DNA from: Cyclaneusma minus | Lineage: Eukaryota > Ascomycota > Leotiomycetes > Marthamycetales > Marthamycetaceae | Reading direction: 5' to 3' | DNA length: 64,000 bases | NCBI GenBank assembly: GCA_037179335.1 | Contig: JAKZHN010000003.1 | Location: 186,001-250,000 of the forward strand | Program-made: the position numbers and the translations under genes | The notes under the pieces: model-generated | The model's input: only the letters and a program-made list of their open reading frames with translations | Database searches by the model: none | What the model was told of the DNA's origin: nothing | Shown: in pieces, positions 60,897-64,000 of the stretch | Position numbering within the stretch: the first letter of the stretch is position 1 | Layout of the letters: each line of letters begins with the position of its first letter

Positions 60897-62684
60897 CTAA
60901 ACAATGGCAATGGTCCGATAGGTTGCGAGTTTCTCATTGGGTATTCTCCAGCGCCAGGCAACCCTTTTTAGACCCCAAAGTCCTACGGCGGCGAGCGATC
61001 CCCGCGGTGACTTGAAGGTTCCGACTCGCTGGTAAGCCAGGCCGTCGTTGTCTCGATCCGTAGAAGCAGTCCTTCCACGGTCATGTCTGTATTTAGTATG
61101 AGAGGCACAGCCCAAAGTTGGCCGAGTACAGGGAGCTTTGGTTCAGTCTCCATTGGTGACGGAACAGTACAGTAGTCAAGTTGTGTCTGGATAGGCACTA
61201 AACCTAGAGGTCCAAATTCTATCATGTAGCCTCTCGGATAGCAATCGACGGGTAAGCAGTTGGCATTGAGTGTAAGACCACTGGACTTTTGGAGAGCGCC
61301 TCTCGGCCTTGTGGTCGTCTCGACGTTAATAAAAATTGCTAATTGATTTCTTGGTCTGTGAGACAGCGAGTTGAGGGAGTATGTTACCGGCATGCTCACT
61401 GATGCCCAGGACCACGAAGGAGCAATTCCGCAGGAGCTTGGCTGGTCTGGCTTTCTTTGGTCGGGCCGAGGGACTGGGCAACATAAGAGGCATCCTAGAA
61501 TCTGCGATAACCACAGGCCGGCCACATACTGGTCTCCGGTAGTGACCTCGAATACCGCTGCAATACCGGACAGCGCTGGGAGTTTGTCGCTTTCGTATGT
61601 GATTTCCTTGGTCGTATATTCTTCGACGATACGGAACCACAGGTTGAGATTCTCTTCACTCATGATTCCAGGCGGCGAGAGATTCTGCGTTTCTCGTGCA
61701 TGGTATTGCAGAGCGCCGAAACCGTCACTCCATTTGTCAGATAGAACGGACGAGACGACGTCTATAGTACTGAGTAACCCGGGTGGCCCGGATGGGAACA
61801 TTTCAGAGGCTTTCAGGGATGTGCATTAAACGAACAATCGGTCCTTGCCAAAGTGCAAGACCCGCGGAGCCAACAATCGCTCTTGAAAAACCCAAGCTCT
61901 TCGCATTAGGGGAAGGCTCTCGATTGAAGGCGCCCAGCACATACGTGATCTCGAATTCTCCGTTCAATGACGGAATCTCAACTCTACAGGGCTGGACCAG
62001 TTCGACGTTCCGCTCTCTGAAGAAGCATTCCATATTTGTGGCGCATCCTGTTGCGGCGATGTTGCACAATCCACCTTGATAGATGCGACCCATGTTTTGA
62101 GACTCTCGACGCCAGTCCTCTGGGGAGTTTTGAATGATACAGAGCGAGTCAATCCATATGTACTGAACACCAAGGTAGCGGCTGACGTGTACGGCATCTT
62201 GAAAGCCTTGTGGTAAAGCACACAGATCGATGCCAGATTGCAGCTGGGAAATGTTGGAGCTCAGCAGCTTGAGCGAAGGTTTCGGACTCCATCGGTGGCT
62301 AAGTGTGGTGTATTGAGCATCATTCGTAATGCCTGAATGTGTGATACATAGCTTGACCGTCGCCTCGCTAAGGCTAGCTATAGCCAGTAATCGTTTGGAT
62401 AGGAAGTCTTGTCGTCTGAGAGCCCCAGCTCTGCATCGGTCATGGCTTGTCCTGCAGCGGTGAATCCAGAACTGCGCTTGGTCAAGACATGCTGTGGACA
62501 GGGCACTTCGCATGTACGAGTACGAGGCTTTCGAGGAAGTCCGTCGTACACAGAATGGTGAGGAGAAGCCGCCATGCCTGCTAAGGCCATAAATGCTGAA
62601 GGAGACTATGCTCTCATGTCCATGTAGTGGCGCCGGGGGTATGAGTCTAGTTGAGCCATCGGCAGGTGACGGGCCTTCCACCAA
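60897..62684 (-). pseudogene. HET-domain (heterokaryon incompatibility) pseudogene
   Basis: The minus strand encodes a HET-family protein in pieces. The first frame (62,684 to 61,803) carries the HET core: TTLSHRW, then QGFQDAVHVSRYLGVQYIWIDSLCI, then MGRIYQGGLCNIAATG. HET proteins trigger cell death when unlike strains fuse. The next conserved motif (AWVFQERLL) lies in another frame from about 61,912, next to a GGGG run, so a one-base shift is likely; a 46-bp GT-AG intron (61,944-61,899) could also change frame but would delete conserved residues. An in-frame TAA follows at 61,826-61,828 where family members have a WEC-type motif. The frame continues to about 61,045 (YESDKLPALSGIA, APSWSWAS), and a further shift near 61,040-61,060 moves the final YQRVGTF motif to a third frame. 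Three breaks argue for a pseudogene. Confidence 0.85.
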
Positions 62685-64000
62685 TTGAACGGAAGTTTTG
62701 CCAACTCTGCTGCAGATGTAGCAGCCGTCCTGCCTCGCCTTGTGAAAATCTTCTTCTCTTCCGTGATGTGGCCTTTCTCGGGGTCCACGACTCCAGTCGA
62801 GCTAGAACATTGCCTGGCAAGCCGAACAAAGCATGGTGGCGGTTAGTCCCGGAAAAGAAGAAGAGGGATACTGACTAGAAGAAACAGTCCAGCTGAACCT
62901 CTCATTTCAGCCTTCTCGATACGTTACCTTGGGGGCCGATTCGGCAACGAGAAGCATTCCGTTGGATCTATGCGATTTGCGGTCGGTTCCAGACTCGGAA
63001 ACCGGTGCCGCAGACCATGGCTTCCCATCTCGACTCCGAGTGATTGTAAAAGCTGAGGCTTGGGGTCCAGAACGCGATGTTTGCGAGAGCAGAAGGAAGA
63101 GCTCCGGCGACGCGAAAAAGAGGCGGACAGGCTGACTAAGCAAGGTCTTCGCGCTAGCCAGATCACGTGACCGAGACTTCAAAACCTGCGAACTCGAAGT
63201 TCCAGAGCTCAACGTTGCACATCACCATCGAGCCTCGCAGATCCTGGATCACAACCTCCGCCAAGAACACAGCCACCATCATGGAAATTAGAAGAGTGGA
63301 TAGACGTCGCATCGCATCAGCGGGTCCAATTGATCCACGTCGGCGACGGGGTCTCCTGTCACCGACCTCTCGGGATCTGCAGCCGGAATTTTGAAACACA
63401 GGCACAGACAGGCTGAGCACAGAACGACCGCGTATCAACATCTCGAAGCAGAGTGGTGGCCACATAACCAGCTCGGACGGCTTTAATGGAGAAGAGACGG
63501 GCGTATCGCCAGACTCATATCGCCGGCAAACACGAGCTGCTGCAATCTGGCGCCAGAAGATCGTTATCTGCTGAGTTTGAGGCTGTGTTTTGCTCACGCG
63601 AGGTGCTTTGAAACTCCACGCTGAATGGAGAATTGATTCGTCGCTGGGCTTTGATGGCTCGATGGTGCTTGGCTTTCTCTTCATTCCGCTCCCTTATTGA
63701 TCGAAACTCACGGTGTTGTCGAATTTGTGCTGTCATCAGGCACGTCTCATTCCCTACCTTTCTATCCATCAACTGGCCATGCCGAGCTTCAACTCATATG
63801 TTCCCGAAGTACGTGCCAGTGTCGTATAATGCTGCGTTTTTCTGAAGCAACGACGCGGAGCACTGAAACCTCGATGTTGCATACGGAGCAAGCCAGAAGC
63901 GACGCGGCCATGCTCGATGCTTGCGTGCTATTCGAAGGATCTTGGTTTTTGACCCTTACTATGTCCACCAGACGAAGGACATGGGAAATGGGAATCAAGC
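62685..64000. other. Right edge; no supportable gene
   Basis: Several frames overlap here (for example 63,163-63,684 minus, 173 codons, with one hydrophobic stretch), but none has a recognisable domain and composition does not favour one of them. A gene continuing beyond the window cannot be excluded. Confidence 0.35.

Noticed and set aside
63163..63684. 173-codon minus-strand frame with one hydrophobic stretch
   Set aside because: No recognisable family, overlapping frames of similar quality, no supporting exon structure.

Overview
The window is nuclear DNA of a filamentous ascomycete (Pezizomycotina; a dothideomycete is my best guess, from the look of the Utp4 and Png1 proteins). Evidence is the short GT-AG introns (58, 66 and 83 bp), CT-rich fungal promoters, a HET-domain gene, and a sharp split between roughly balanced DNA and extremely AT-rich, gene-free blocks of the kind left by repeat-induced point mutation (RIP).

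Layout. 1-19,110: RIP-degraded AT-rich isochore with relics of mobile elements (a 93-bp terminal-inverted-repeat element at 7,348-8,093, a dispersed repeat pair, short tandem repeats). 19,260-20,900: five promoter-like repeat units that seem to face left. 21,138-21,245: tRNA-Met with an intron. 22,176-23,010: sulfotransferase-like gene. 23,721-26,723: UTP4. 27,060-42,200: array of about 24 tandem units, each with a TATA box, a pyrimidine tract and a CA initiator, cut by a RIP-mutated 3.76-kb element at 28,646-32,404. 42,200-46,850: no supportable gene. 46,853-48,367: PNG1, followed by an exact 480-bp duplication across a single N, almost certainly an assembly join. 49,915-56,250: a second array of about 15 units, cut by an 835-bp TIR element. 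57,501-58,198: small secreted cysteine-rich protein. 58,370-60,330: four looser units. 60,897-62,684 (minus): broken HET-domain pseudogene. 62,700-64,000: nothing recognised.

Two housekeeping genes (UTP4, ribosome biogenesis; PNG1, deglycosylation of misfolded glycoproteins) and a few accessory genes sit between arrays that together hold about 48 core-promoter-like modules and no conserved reading frame. These arrays are the most unusual content. TATA-to-initiator distance stays near 38-41 nt across strongly diverged units, and the octamer CTGCTGTC (or its complement GACAGCAG) recurs upstream. This looks like an undescribed promoter satellite or a large family of non-coding transcription units. 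The array units are not AT-degraded although the elements inserted into them are.
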